Source of the DNA: Podarcis raffonei | Lineage: Eukaryota > Chordata > Lepidosauria > Squamata > Lacertidae | NCBI RefSeq assembly: GCF_027172205.1 | Contig: NC_070607.1 | Span: 1,188,001 to 1,252,000, forward strand | DNA: 64,000 bases | Reading direction: 5' to 3' | In this document: in pieces, positions 1 to 10,446 of the stretch | How positions within the stretch are numbered: position 1 is the first letter of the stretch | Layout: every line of letters begins with the position of its first letter | The notes under the pieces: model-generated | Seen by the model: the letters and a program-made list of their open reading frames with translations, nothing else | The model's database searches: none | Told to the model about the DNA's origin: nothing | Made by a program: the position numbers and the translations under genes

Positions 1-752
1 TCCTGCAGAGCCCTTTTAAACATATAACAAAGTTCCAGCAAGGTGCCTGCAATTGTATCCACTTCAGCTAGGTGAGCTCAAAATTACACTATCCAGTTAC
101 AAAAGTAACTGGAAGCTTGCAACAGTTCCGCAGTTTAAACAACTTTACCCGGCCACCCGGGAATTTGGGGTTAGAGTCTTCCCTTGCCCTTGGGGTGTCC
201 GCTCCAGGTCAATTTTATGCTGTATTTATTCTTTAAAAGTAAAATTCAAATGTGCACGAAAGTCCCGATTTAAAGCTTCAAAGCTTCCCTGTTCACAGCG
301 CTTTCCGCTCTTTAGACCGTCTGCTTTGATCTTGAAAGCAGTGTCGGAAGACGGACTTCCTCTTTCTCGTCTCCCGTTTTTAGCCAAATTTTCCGATTTG
401 ATTTGTAGAATCTTAGGTCCTTACTCACGGGTTTGATGTTTCAGCCCGATGTTTCTTGGAAGAAAGGTCAGCGCTCATCCGTGACAGCCGCGCGGCTTCG
501 CCTCCGCAGAAAGAGCGATGAACCCACAGCACCGCTCCCCCTCCTTCACTCCGGAGCCCCTTACGGGGTTCCTTTTGTGATTTCGGGGTCGCTCCAGGTG
601 CCCGCCGGGTCCCACGGCCACGGACTCACTCTGCCCGTGGTTTATCTTGATGGGTTGCCGCTGCGCCGTCGCGAGCAACCCTTTTCTGCGGTGCCCCTCT
701 TCAGAGCTCGAAGAGGTCCGCCATCACGGTTTTGCGCCGCCTCCGGAAGTCC
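1..752 (-). mobile_element. L1 LINE 5' UTR, cut by the window edge
   Basis: GC-rich, CpG-bearing sequence that, read on the minus strand, begins with a TTCCGG-containing leader followed by GATGGCGG. It resembles the leader of the full-length L1 at 25833, which also starts TTCCGG. A splice-donor-like CCGTGAGTAAGG lies about 330 bases in, near where the other L1 has ACGTAAGTGACG. No protein domain is reached before the window ends. It sits in a SUCO intron in the same orientation as SUCO. The 5' boundary near 752 is estimated from the leader, and no duplication can be tested because the 3' end is outside. It could instead be an unrelated CpG-rich element. Confidence 0.5.
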
Positions 753-923
753 TCTCACAGCAGAGAGGTGCCAGGGTTGGAGCTCAGCAGCCAGAGACCC
801 CAATGGCCAGTTGGTCAAAGGGCTTTGCTGGTATTTATTGTTTAATTCCTTTTTAAACCTCTGTGAGGGCACTCATTTGATATACCCATTTTATGAAGTA
901 AATAACGGGGTGAAAACAGTATA

Positions 924-1135
924 CAGTGGTACCTCAGGTTAAATACTTAATTCATTCCGGAGGTCCATACTTAACCTGAAACACCACTTTAGCTAATGGG
1001 GGCCTCCTGCTGCTGCCGCGCCGCCGGAGCCCGATTTCTGTTCTTATCCTGAAGCAAAGTTCTTAACCTGAAGCACTATTTCTGGGTTAGCCGAGTCTGT
1101 AACCTGAAGCGTATGTAACCTGTATGTAACCACTG
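924..1135. mobile_element. Tigger/pogo-like MITE, copy 1
   Basis: Terminal inverted repeats begin CAGTGGTACCTCAGGTTA and end with CCACTG. The element is flanked by TA on both sides, as expected for Tc1/mariner-pogo targets. The interior is made of repeated AACCTGAAGC-type units, which gives a largely self-complementary element with no coding capacity. The same family recurs at 41722-41966. Confidence 0.75.
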
Positions 1136-1606
1136 TAGCTTCCACAGAGGTGGTGCCCGAAAGGAAGATAAAAGGCTAAATAAATCCTTCAAACCCTTCA
1201 ACCGATAGGAGCAAAACAACACAACCTTTAAACTGTATGATGATATCAGCCTCCTTCCCTCCTCCCACAGTGGCAGCTCCTTCACACCCGACACTCAGAC
1301 AGGCTCTCTGAGGTGCAGATTTACTCCAGAATAAAAACCTTTCACACACACCCCATGGCTCCCTCTCTCCTTTGCTCTTTCTCAGTCTCCTCCCTCTTGC
1401 AGAGAAGCACAAACACAGCTGAGCCACAGAGACACACACACCCCAGTCTCTTCAGCACCCCAACCCCACAACATTCCCTCCAGCCTCTCTCCCCTCATCC
1501 CTGGTGGTGGAAAGGACCCTCTGTGTTGATCTTCCCCTGCCCCCATGGATGGGAGGAGGGAAGGGGAGAGGGCAGAGAGAGTGGGAGGGAGGGAGAAATC
1601 AAAAAT

Positions 1607-1963
1607 GTAAAGGACCCCTGGACGGTTAAGTCCAGTCAAAGGTGACTGGAGCTGAGGTGCTCATCTCACTTTTAAGGCCAAAGGAGTCGGCATTTGACCA
1701 CAGACAGCTTTTCCAGGTCATGTGGCCAGCATTACTAAACAGCTTCTGCCGCAGCTGAACACTGTGACGAGTGCCAGAGTGCACGGAAACGCCGTTTGCC
1801 TTCCTGCCACAGCAGGACTTATTTATCTACTTGCACTGGTATGCTTCCAAATTGCTAGGTTGGCAGGAGCTGGGACAGAGCAACAGGAGCTCACCCCTTC
1901 ATGTGGATTCAAGTCACCGACCTTCCGATCAGCAAGCCCAAGGGGCTCAGTGGTTTAGACCAC
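1607..1963 (-). mobile_element. Sauria-type tRNA-derived SINE
   Basis: Read on the minus strand it has a tRNA-like head with an A box (TGGTTTAAACC-like start) and a B-box region (GGTCGGTGACTTGAATCC). The conserved body contains CCAACCTAGCA and GTGCAAGTAGATAAATA, followed by a tail related to Bov-B that ends near GGTCCTTTAC. This architecture matches the Sauria SINE family of squamates. The copy is diverged from the two plus-strand copies at 6725 and 14987, so it is older. Confidence 0.85.
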
Positions 1964-2794
1964 ACATGTGAGGCACTTTTCCAATAGCTACCTAGGGGAA
2001 AGTTCCCCCAAAATCCCGTCCTCCCTCCCTCCCTCGCTCCATCTCACAGCAGCAGATGAAGGAGAGAAGGAAGCCGAGCTAGAGCAAACCAGGTAGGGCA
2101 GGCGCAGCCACATGGAGGAGGGGAATCATCTAGAGTCATGCAGGGAGGCATTCAACTCCTGTGACTGCAGTGCCTACCAGCTGACCCGCACAGCAGAGCA
2201 AGCAGTGGCAGATCACTCGGGCAGCAGGCAGAAAAATTTATCTCAAGTCTCAGACACAGCACAGCACGACAAGACTTCTGAAACTGCTTGCCAACGGACC
2301 ATTCCCTATAGCGGAACATGTCTAGCGCCAGGGGAGTTTCAAGCACTGCTATGACCGCTCCAAAGCTCAGAGGCAAGGATCATGGCTGAAAGAATAGGCA
2401 TATCCCCAAAGACTTGCCTCTTTTTGCTTTGTGCAGTCAACTAAACATTCTTCAGGATGGGTGTTTATAATGGAGTCAATGTGTTCCAAAGACAATGTTC
2501 CAATGGATCCATGGGTCTCCTCCTAGTGGAAAGATACAGAAATGTATTTAGATAGATGAAGCTGCCAAGCTTTGCTGGGAAACTTCGGCTCTGAGGAGGT
2601 ACTTTTAATCCTAAAAGACATTTTTTAGTCTAATCTTTCACCATTTTGCATGCACCAAAATGTGATCTAGAGAGTGTCTTCAATTGTTTAAGACCTTACA
2701 ATGACTGACATTTAGCAAACACAAAGAGACCTCTGCCATCTTTAAAAAAAACACCACATTATGACCAAAGTTGATGCAGACTGATGCCATAGGC

Positions 2795-3099
2795 CAGGGG
2801 TCAGCAACCTTTTTCAGCAGGGGGCCGGTCCACTGTTCCTCAGACCTTGTGGGGGGGTCGGACTATATTTTGGAATAAAATATGAACGAGTTCCTATGCC
2901 CCACAAATAACCCAGAGATGCATTTTAAATAAAAACACATATTCCACTCATGTAAAAACACCAGGCAGGCCCCACAAATAACCCAGAGATGCACATTCTA
3001 CTCATGTGAAAATACGCTGATTCCCGGACCGTCCACGGGCCAGATTTAGAAGGCAATTGGGCTGGATCTGTCCCCCAGGCCTTAGTTTGCCTACCCATG
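2795..3099. mobile_element. Non-autonomous hAT (MER5/Charlie-like) element, copy 1
   Basis: It starts CAGGGGTCAGCAACC and ends GTTTGCCTACCCATG, the classic hAT MITE inverted termini. The 8-bp flanks are CCATAGGC and CAATAGGC (7 of 8 identical), fitting a hAT target duplication. The interior repeats the unit beginning CCCCACAAATAACCCAGAG twice in tandem, which the related copy at 42515 has once. No coding capacity. Confidence 0.8.
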
Positions 3100-3106
3100 C
3101 AATAGG

Positions 3107-3209
3107 CAGTGTTTCTCAAACTTGGGTCCCCAGCTGTTGTTGGGAGTACAACTCCCATCAGGGAATTGTAGTCCAGCAACAGCTGGAGACCAAAGTTTGA
3201 GAAACACTG
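3107..3209. mobile_element. Short palindromic hAT-like MITE
   Basis: The left end CAGTGTTTCTCAAACTTGG is mirrored at the right end by CAAAGTTTGAGAAACACTG. The arms continue into CCAGCTGTTG and CAACAGCTGG, so most of the 103 bases fold on themselves. I see no clear 8-bp duplication. It lies 7 bases after the previous element. Confidence 0.7.
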
Positions 3210-3905
3210 TCATGGGGTGACATCTAATGGAGTTAGCTGGCCTACAGGGTTATTCCCGCTGCATGAGGAGGATTTCTCTTCCTCTTCTACCCCATTCAGT
3301 CCCTACCAAATTCACTCTGGAGAGTCCAATCGCATGACATTGGATAGCGTACTAAATATATGTAATTAAAATAGTTATTCTTCAAGGGGCCACAAGGCCT
3401 GTTGCAACAAAAACAATCAAGGCCACCCTTGTGTAAATCTTTAACAATGGCTGCACTGCATCCAAAGCAGCACCTGCAGAAGAAGAATTCCCAACTACCC
3501 ACTGTGGTGACATGAAATCCATTCGGAGAGATGCTCCAAAGGCCTAGCCTGGGGGATTGTCTGATTTTATCTTCTCAGATACATGTGGCGAAGATCCTGC
3601 TGTCACCACCAGAAGAGGCTTTTGGGAGGGCCATTTCACAGAAGCTGCTTTGGATGTAACTCAAGGGAGATGGCCAAGGAACCTTAAGACACAGATAAGC
3701 TTGTTTTAGAAAATCATTAGGTTTCAATAATTTAGGTTCCATGATGTATAGAAAAAGAAAGCCATTCTGAGTTGTTGTTTCAAATTTAAACATTTCCTCT
3801 TAATTTAAAGCAGCCTTTAAATAATCCTGCAAGGACGACATTTTTCATGTCATACTCTGCATGCAATTCCCCAATAAAGCTGTTCAGTTTGTTCCAGGCA
3901 GTTAC

Positions 3906-4014
3906 CTTTTCCTGGATGTTCTTGTCCATGTTTTCCAAGGGACAGTTCTCATTTGGTAAATGCAAAGAGCCAGAGGAAGGACTCTCTTTACAAAAGACAT
4001 GCCAGCTGGGTAAT
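3906..4014 (-). CDS. SUCO: SUCO coding exon 2
   Basis: A 109-bp internal exon of SUCO (SUN domain-containing ossification factor, also called OPT/SLP1-like), a type I membrane glycoprotein of the ER and nuclear envelope linked to collagen handling in osteoblasts. The minus strand gives an acceptor TTTTAACAG, then 36 codons starting LPSWHVFCKES and ending NMDKNIQEK, then a donor GTAACT. I recall the human protein having LPSWRVCCKES followed by NCALEN in the same place; here NCPLEN is conserved. The first base (4014) completes a glycine codon begun in exon 1, so the phase agrees. This exon encodes the luminal stretch just after the signal peptide. Downstream exons, including the SUN domain, should lie left of the window or in 1-3900, where I did not recognise any. 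Confidence 0.9.
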
Positions 4015-4479
4015 CTGTTAAAAGAACAAAACCACACTTATACAGACAGATACAGCTACGTCATAGCTGATGCCATGAGAGGGCAAGGCAAGGATGATGA
4101 AATATGCCCTGACTCGCAAAAAAACACGCAAGTTACCTCCTCAACTCCTGTTTTGCCCCAAAAGGGCATTGGATGCACCCTCACAAATGCAGCCTGAAAA
4201 GTGAGGGGTCAGAGTATGAGCATTCCTGGAGAATGGCCTGCATGCGAAGATGAGACAAGCAAATGTTGTACTAATCTTCAAAATGGTGAAAGAGGAAGAC
4301 CCAAAAAAACCTAAATACTGGATAGTCTAACTCTGACATAAGGGAATATACTAGAACATATTATAAACGAGTCAATCTGCAAATATCTTGATAATATAGT
4401 GATTTGTAGGAGCTAGCATGGATTTGTGAAGAATAAATCCTGCCAGACTCCAAGCTTAAAGAATTGCTGCCAGAATACA

Positions 4480-4745
4480 TGCTTAAATCAAGTTGGAAGG
4501 GACCCCGAGGGTCATCCAGTCCACCCCCTGCAATGCAGGAATCTCAACTAAAGCATCTATGACAGATGGCTACCCAACCTCTGCTTAAAAACCTCCAATG
4601 AAAGTTTTCACTTCCCAAGGGAGACTGTTCCACTGTTGAAGAAGCTCTTACTGTCAGAAAGTTCTTCCTAATATTTAGTCACAAACTCCTTTATTGTAAC
4701 TTGAATCCATGGGTATTAAGTCTCACCCTCCAGGCGAAAACATTC
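4480..4745 (-). mobile_element. CR1 LINE 3' end, old copy
   Basis: Antisense CR1 3' sequence: GTTGGAAGGGACCCCGAGGG, CTCTGCTTAAAAACCTCCAA and CTTACTGTCAGAAAGTTCTTCC are CR1 hallmarks read in reverse. It is 5'-truncated and diverged relative to the copies at 7776 and 38776. It lies in SUCO intron 1. Confidence 0.85.
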
Positions 4746-4764
4746 CTCTACAACAAGGCCCTTT

Positions 4765-4910
4765 TAAATGTTTGTGGGGGGAGGGGATTATTGGTTTATG
4801 GGCTTTTTGTTGTTCTTTTTATTATGTATTTTGTGTTTTTATCTTGTATTTTTATGTTGTGAACTGCCCTGAGATCCATGGATGAAGGGTGGTATACAAA
4901 TGTAATTAAT
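4765..4910 (+). mobile_element. LINE-like 3' tail (L2/CR1 group?)
   Basis: AT-rich sequence ending GTGAACTGCCCTGAGATCC, then GGGTGGTATACAAATGTAATTAAT. This resembles the common squamate tail of the form 'aaccgccctgag ... gggcggtataaat(aaat)n'. Family assignment is uncertain; I infer an L2-like non-LTR element from recurrence of the motif, also near 40.6 kb. Confidence 0.35.
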
Positions 4911-5967
4911 TAATCAGTTATTCATAAATAATGAAAGGATTAAGCCCCCAAATATCTGCTGAATAAGCTGCTTATGTGAGCAAATTATCTGGAAGCAAAG
5001 GGGGATTCAGATTGGCGCAAGTCATAATGCATCATAAGAATACATACTTGTATCCAGCCTTGCCAATAAAATAAATATACACCAGCCTACAAACATACTG
5101 TTAGTGCATATGGTTGTATGTACCTAAGTGTCACAGAAGAGCTTTTGTAGCATATCTGGCTTGCTACTCTCCTCCTGAAAACGGAGACCTGTGGCTTCAT
5201 GTTGAAGCTACACTTATTTCCATCAGAAATTGCCAGTGTTGTGCTTTAGCTACAGCTTTGCTCTGCTTTGAAAGCACTCTTACATGCCAGTGGGAGAAAA
5301 CACATTGATAACAAAGAATAGCACGTTATTTTTCAACTGGTTTTGTAAATTTATCAAACACAAGGCCCATTTCCCCCTCTGACTTTTCTTGTTTAGAATG
5401 GTAGTTTAACTAGTTACAATCTATTGCAGGAATGTAGTCCCTGACAGAAAGCACAATCCTACATGCTAGTTGTTCACTACATTTACAGGGTTATTATGCC
5501 AAACACAGATTAACAGCCAAAAAGAAAAAAAGCCCCCAAGATGTACCGCAGGGAAGCCTACCAGGCTGAAGAACTGGGGAGCAGTGACACAACATCTCTG
5601 CTATGGAGCCCTAAGAATCCTAGTCTGCCCTTGCATAGAACTGCCTGCCTGACCCACCTGGCTGAGCTTGCCAAACCCGCTCAGGGGGCTCTTCTGCTCC
5701 CCCCGCCAGGAACCCGGGGCAACAGCCAGAACTCTTTCCCTGACTCCACTCCTGCTCTCCCAGGGGCGAACCACGACGGGAAGCCCACGAGCGGAAGCGG
5801 AGCAGGATGAGTCCCGCCTTTTCGCTTTACTCCCGAAGCGGAATTCCGCCGCCCGTTCTTTTCTAGCGACTGATCTCAACTCACAGCCCGCGCCCGGAGG
5901 CGGCACTCTCGCCTGGAGCCCTGGCCTCGGGGCGCCTTGGGACCCCCTCCCCCGGGGGGAGACTCAC

Positions 5968-6035
5968 CCGGCCAGGCAGCCCAGGAGGAAGCAGGAGGAA
6001 GCCAGGAGCAGCAGCCGGCGGGGAGGCTCCTTCAT
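5968..6035 (-). CDS. SUCO: SUCO coding exon 1 (start codon and signal peptide)
   Basis: The minus strand at 6035 reads ATG and then 22 codons, beginning MKEPPRRLLLLASSCFLLG, plus two bases (GG). A strong donor GTGAGT follows at 5967. The peptide is a typical cleavable signal sequence: basic n-region, leucine-rich core, small residues at the end. The trailing GG plus the first base A of exon 2 make a glycine codon, giving CLAGLPSWHVFC across the junction. Human SUCO likewise starts with a short basic and hydrophobic leader ahead of LPSW. Intron 1 is about 1.95 kb. The start is chosen because it is the only in-frame ATG ahead of the leader near the CpG-island core. Splice phase, leader type and homology of exon 2 all support the call. 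Confidence 0.88.
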
Positions 6036-6180
6036 GGTCTCCGCCCTCTGGCTCGTGGGGCCCGCGGGCGGCGGCGCATCCTCCCGGGGGCCGGGGCGGA
6101 GAAGGGCGGCGGGGGCGGGCGAGGGGTCCGGCAGCCGCGTCCGCCGCCCGCGCTGGCTCCGCGACGCGCTGAGCTGGAAT

Positions 6181-6192
6181 GTGACGCGTCAC
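6181..6192. promoter_or_regulatory. TGACGCGTCA palindrome in the SUCO promoter
   Basis: GTGACGCGTCAC is a perfect 12-base palindrome about 150 bases upstream of the SUCO ATG. It combines two TGACG half sites of the CREB/ATF type around an ACGCGT core. Binding by an ATF/CREB factor is inference only. Confidence 0.4.
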
Positions 6193-6724
6193 CGCGAGGG
6201 GAGCGGAGGGAGGCAGAGCCGCGCCTGCGCACCAGGCCGCTTCCCCTCCGTTTCGAAAGACAACGGCCCAGAGAGGCCGCCGCCAGCCAATCGACAGCGC
6301 CCTTTTCTTCAAGGCGGCCGCTGATTGGGCAGTTTTCCCTTTCCCCTCTCCGCCCGCGGACGGGCCGCGCGCTCCCCCGCCCTAAAGCCATGGCGGGGAG
6401 GGATAGGCGTCCGGCGGGAACGCCGGTAGCGCTCGCGGTTCGCTCTGAAACTGCCTCGGTTGTTGCAGGCGGAGTGGGGATGGGGGTGTAGTAGCCAAGG
6501 CGCTGCTTTTCTTAAGAGAACTTACGCGCCGTGGGCACGCACCGACAAGAGCCTTAAAACGCTTTCGTCGATCAGGCATTCTCTTCGGCAGCTTGCAGCA
6601 AACGCCGCGCGGGGGGCGGGGGCTTTTTATAGGCTTCGAGGCCCCTGGCGGCGATGTGACGCAAAGCCTGAAGATCAGGTTATAGAGGCGCACTGAGCGC
6701 CCAATTTGCGGGTTCCTCTTGCAC

Positions 6725-7067
6725 GAGGACGCGGCTGGCGCTGTGGGTTAAACCACAGAGCCTAGGGCTTGCCAATCAGAAGGTCGGCGGTTCGAATCCC
6801 TGCGACAGGGTGAGCTCCCGTTGTTCGGTCCCTGCTCCTGCCAACCTAGCAGTTCAAAAGCACATCAAAGTGCAAGTAGATAAATAGGTACCGCTCCCGC
6901 GGGAAGGTAAATGGCGTTTCCGTGCACTGCTCTGGTTCGCCAGAAGGGGCTTAGTCGTGCTGGCCACATGACCCGGAAGCTCCCTCGGCCAATAAAGCGA
7001 GATGAGTGCCGCAACTCCAGAGTCGGCCAGAACTGGACCTCATGGTCAGGGGTCCCTTTACCTTCAG
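6725..7067 (+). mobile_element. Sauria-type tRNA-derived SINE
   Basis: Full-length: the tRNA-like head contains GCGCTGTGGGTTAAACCAC (A-box region) and GGTCGGCGGTTCGAATCC (B box). The body contains CCAACCTAGCAGTTC and GTGCAAGTAGATAAATAGG, and the Bov-B-related tail reads AGAGTCGGCC and GGTCCCTTTACCTT. A short possible duplication CTTGCAC flanks it at 6718-6724 and 7068-7074. It lies between the SUCO CpG island and PIGC. Confidence 0.9.
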
Positions 7068-7775
7068 CTTGCACAATGCTTGGAACTGGGCTCCAGCCTT
7101 TATCTGTGGTTGTGACATTGCAAGGGCTGCCCTAGGCTGGTCCTTGCCCAGCACACCTATACACCGTTTGATTGCAAAAAAATCCACAACCCAACCACAT
7201 AGTCATCAAGGAGACCCTCCATCTTTTAATTATCTTTAAAATCAATTTTTAGTTTCATAATAGTTTTATGAAATAGTTTTTAAAAAATCATTTAAACACA
7301 CTATAAGATTGCTAGTTTCCTTCCTCGTGGGTCCCAAGTGCCCTCAAAGCCCCAGCAGGTCTTTCATGTTCAGAGTCACAGATCTTTAAAAAACAAAAAA
7401 TAAAAAGAATTCCTTCTAAGGCTACTTAGAAGGAAGATTTCACTAATGTTTCATTCTTTCTCTAAAAAGAGGGTTGCATTATGAAAAAAGATTTAAGAAC
7501 TGTAAATGGGGAAACAGGAGAACAAATTTGATCATGATGTCACATAACAAGTGAACAAAATGCAGTTATTGCATAAACACTTAGTACATAAACACCCTCA
7601 CTGTTTTGATGTTTTTGTTATTTGTACTTTCAAAACCTGATGCCATGGTTCTATGAAAATTAACCAAAAATGGCCTCCAGAATAAATAATTTAAATTTTG
7701 GAACTAAAAGCTTTAATTTTGAAATTTTTCTTTTCAAATTGTGTGAATTCATTACCCATTCCCTTCTATCGTCTT
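7068..7775. other. No gene seen
   Basis: AT-rich non-coding sequence between a SINE and a CR1 copy. I see no splice-bounded exon, strong inverted repeat or RNA gene. Confidence 0.5.
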
Positions 7776-8013
7776 AGAATCATAGAATCATAGAGTTGGA
7801 AGAGACCACAAGGGCCATCGAGTCCAACCCCCTGCCAAGCAGGAAACACCATCAGAGCACTCCTGACATATGGTTGTCAAGCCTCTGCTTAAAGACCTCC
7901 AAAGAAGGAGACTCCACCACACTCCTTGGCAGCAAATTCCACTGTCAAACAGCTCTTACTGTCAGGAAGTTCTTCCTAATGTTTAGGTGGAATCTTCTTT
8001 CCTGCAGTTTGGA
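7776..8013 (-). mobile_element. CR1 LINE 3' end, young subfamily
   Basis: Begins with the octamer tail AGAATCATAGAATCATAGAG (reverse of ATTCTATG repeats) and continues GTTGGAAGAGACCACAAGGG and GGAAACACCATCAGAGCACT. It is 5'-truncated near 8013. It shares its 3' sequence almost base for base with the copy at 38776, indicating a recently active subfamily. Confidence 0.93.
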
Positions 8014-9595
8014 TCTTCTGTTGACTTGTCCCTGTTTTCTTTTGTTTTCCACAATCTAGGTCTGTGTATGAAGAAATTCACTTCATCTCCTATCACAAAT
8101 TCTCACACAAAAAAATTGCCAGTTGGCAGACTTTGGGAATTACGGTAAGCTGCATGGATTTTGAGTGTATATATATGTCTTCTCGCTCAGGAAGAGAGCA
8201 TTCAGTGCTGCTAACACAGTGACTGACTTCACCCCTAGAGGCGCACTCCATTGTCTCTCAAGACAGATGGATGCCAACCAACAAGCTGAAGGGGCTCCAG
8301 CAAGAAGTTCAGTCTCTCTCCACTTCCCTCACTTAGGCCACTGCATGGCAAGACTTTGGAGCCTGCACTTTGGGCACATGGGCCTTCTCAGCTTTGAGGC
8401 AAGGGAGCTTGTTTTGTTGCCTACAAGCCAGCCTGTTTTGATTCCGATTTGCTATATGAAACATTTTTATGGCCCTGGGAGAGAAATCTGGAAAGGCATC
8501 AGAAGCTACTGCAAGATGGGAGGCAGAGCAACCTAAAATCCCAAACGTCCCGTAGGGCCTCCAGCTAGGAATCTCTAGTTTTGAAATCAGAGACCATTAT
8601 TGCCACGCTGTCCCCAGCTACACCTGCAAAATGAAACAAACATCATGTGAGGTGCAGGTAGTGGACCTTATCCAGCAAGAACAGGAGTTACCTATGCGTC
8701 ATTCAAGACCAGTTTGCTGAGTGGGCTTCATTTACTATCACCAAAATGACCTTTGCACGTATACTTGTGCTGCTGAGGCTGCAATCTTACGTATGCTTAC
8801 TACAACGTGAACCACACTGAACTTTGGGAGAGCTTAATTATGAGTAAATATATTTAGTACAAGCCTGATTATATCTGATGCTTCTGTCTGTTGAGAAAAT
8901 CGGGTTCAGTGACAACATATGGAACCCTTTTCATCAATTTGCCCACTCCCACTCCCTGTGTGTTCTGGGAGCCCTATTCCTCCCACAACCATTTTTAGGA
9001 GGCCCACTCATCACCCTCACAAGATACTGGGAAGGAAAAGCTGACACTTCTTAGCACTTTCCCGGACAGATGTGCACACCAAGAACACTCTGTGTTCCCC
9101 TGCTCTTCTCAGTGGATCTGAAAGCATTGATCAGAACCATTTCTCCTACGGGATTTCCTGTAATCTGAGGTTACTGAGGATAAGGGCTGGTTTGAATTTG
9201 ATTTAACTTCCACTGAAAACATCAGCACTGACAAAAAAATATTTATTGCTGGAGGGTGACAGCTTACAGGCACACAGGCCACCTGGTGACAACGATGCCA
9301 AAGTCCGTTTGCTCTAGCTAGCAGGTAAAGCTACTGAATCAGATGATGGCAGCATATTTGACCCATGACATGATACAATTGGTAGCCAACAGAGGCGTAT
9401 TTCATAGGACAGAACCCTGCCCTATGTCCGGTGGTCATGCTTGACCCAGAAACCTACGCACAGGTGAAAGGACTTGTTTTCTCTGAGCATGCAATAATGC
9501 AAATGTGTCAAATTGAGTCAAAATGTCCATTTAGTACATGTACAAGGCTTAACCCCCCCCCAATATTTTACCCCAAAATGCCAACCACTTGAAAC
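8014..9595. other. No gene seen; possible old dispersed repeat remnants
   Basis: Mixed sequence without a convincing exon. Around 8770-8870 there is a faint copy of the squamate dispersed repeat with 'gctgcaatcttac' and 'agtaa' blocks. Nothing else could be assigned. Confidence 0.4.
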
Positions 9596-9814
9596 TTGAG
9601 TTTGCAGATATCTGAATTTATGGCAGGAATTCCTCCTAGGGTTAGGCAGGTACGATCTGTCTTTACACCTGAGCCAAGTGGGATGAATGGGCACTATCCC
9701 TGGGTCAATAACCCTATTTACAACAAATATAAACCCCGGGACACGCGGTCTGATCCTATCTTTACTTCTATCACTGCATTCCAGGGGGCTCACTCCCTAG
9801 TGTGTGTTCAGTGA
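9596..9814 (+). other. Unassigned short reading frame upstream of PIGC
   Basis: A 72-codon open stretch with a protein-like composition in its second half, containing GHYPWVNNPIYNKYKPRDTR and ending AHSLVCVQ before TGA. A possible acceptor GAGTTTGCAG precedes it at 9598-9607, with only a weak pyrimidine tract. A donor-like GTGAGT overlaps the stop, so it could be an internal exon. There is no in-frame ATG except at residue 9. I recognise no family. It could be an exon of an unknown plus-strand gene, a 5' exon piece of PIGC transcripts, a repeat remnant, or chance. The minus strand is also open here, which weakens the case. Confidence 0.2.
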
Positions 9815-9949
9815 GTTTCCTTATGTCCCTCAAAATCTTGGGGGGGGGGCAATTATTATTTTAAAGTTCCACAAAATTTTAGCCATTCTTAGTTAAGAAA
9901 CGGGTTTCCTGGATGTGAACCTAAACCAGCCAGTAAATGTATCAACTTC

Positions 9950-10446
9950 TCACCGGGGCCGACCAGATGCGTCGGTGGGAACCCCTTCCTTGAGCCCGGC
10001 CCAGCCCGGCTGTCCTGTGGGAGGGAGTTCCCCAGCTCCCCTGGACCAGCGCCTGCCAGGGAGAAGCCTTGCCTCTCCTTCCCGGGGGTGCCTGCGCGTC
10101 TGGATGCGCTGCTTGGCCCGGGGGGGGGGGAGAGGAGCCTTCTTGGCGCACGAGGAAGGGAGGCAGGGAGCCGCCACGGCCCCCCTTCTCGGCCTCCCCC
10201 GCCAGGCCCCCCGGGATGCCTCCTCGCCGGCTTGGGCTGCCAGCTGCGTTGCGCGCTGATCCGGGAGCCGCCGCCGCGGCCTGGCCGGCTGGGGCCCGGA
10301 GAGAGCGGCGGTCCGGGGGAATTCCGGGGATCCTTGGCTTGGGAAATGGAGGGATCTCCAGCCCCGCAAGTTGGTTCCAGGCAGCTGGCGGAGGGACGCT
10401 GGCACTGAATCAAGAGGCGGAAGTGAACGGAAATGGCACCATAAAG
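9950..10446 (+). promoter_or_regulatory. CpG-island promoter and 5' UTR exon of PIGC
   Basis: GC-rich, CpG-dense stretch about 0.55-1.0 kb ahead of the PIGC start codon. It ends in CACCATAAAG followed by GTATTT at 10447, a plausible donor for a non-coding first exon. The matching acceptor is the pyrimidine-rich TTGTTTTCTTTCTAG ending at 10880. There is no TATA box. Open frames on both strands are GC artefacts. Confidence 0.65.

Larger units (their letters stand above)
5700..6700 (-). promoter_or_regulatory. CpG-island promoter of SUCO
   Basis: A dense CpG-rich stretch overlaps SUCO exon 1 and extends upstream of its ATG at 6035. It holds two CCAAT boxes in opposite orientation (CCAAT at 6287-6291, ATTGG at 6324-6328), a TGACGCGTCA palindrome, and no TATA box. 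The start site is probably between the ATG and the CCAAT boxes. Long open frames on both strands here are by-products of GC richness and are not called as genes. Confidence 0.75.

Noticed and set aside
5668-6491. Long open frames on both strands (up to 218 codons) around 6 kb
   Set aside because: They lie in the SUCO CpG island, overlap on opposite strands and are low-complexity G/A/R/P. GC-rich DNA has few stops. Only the 68-bp SUCO exon fits a real coding pattern.
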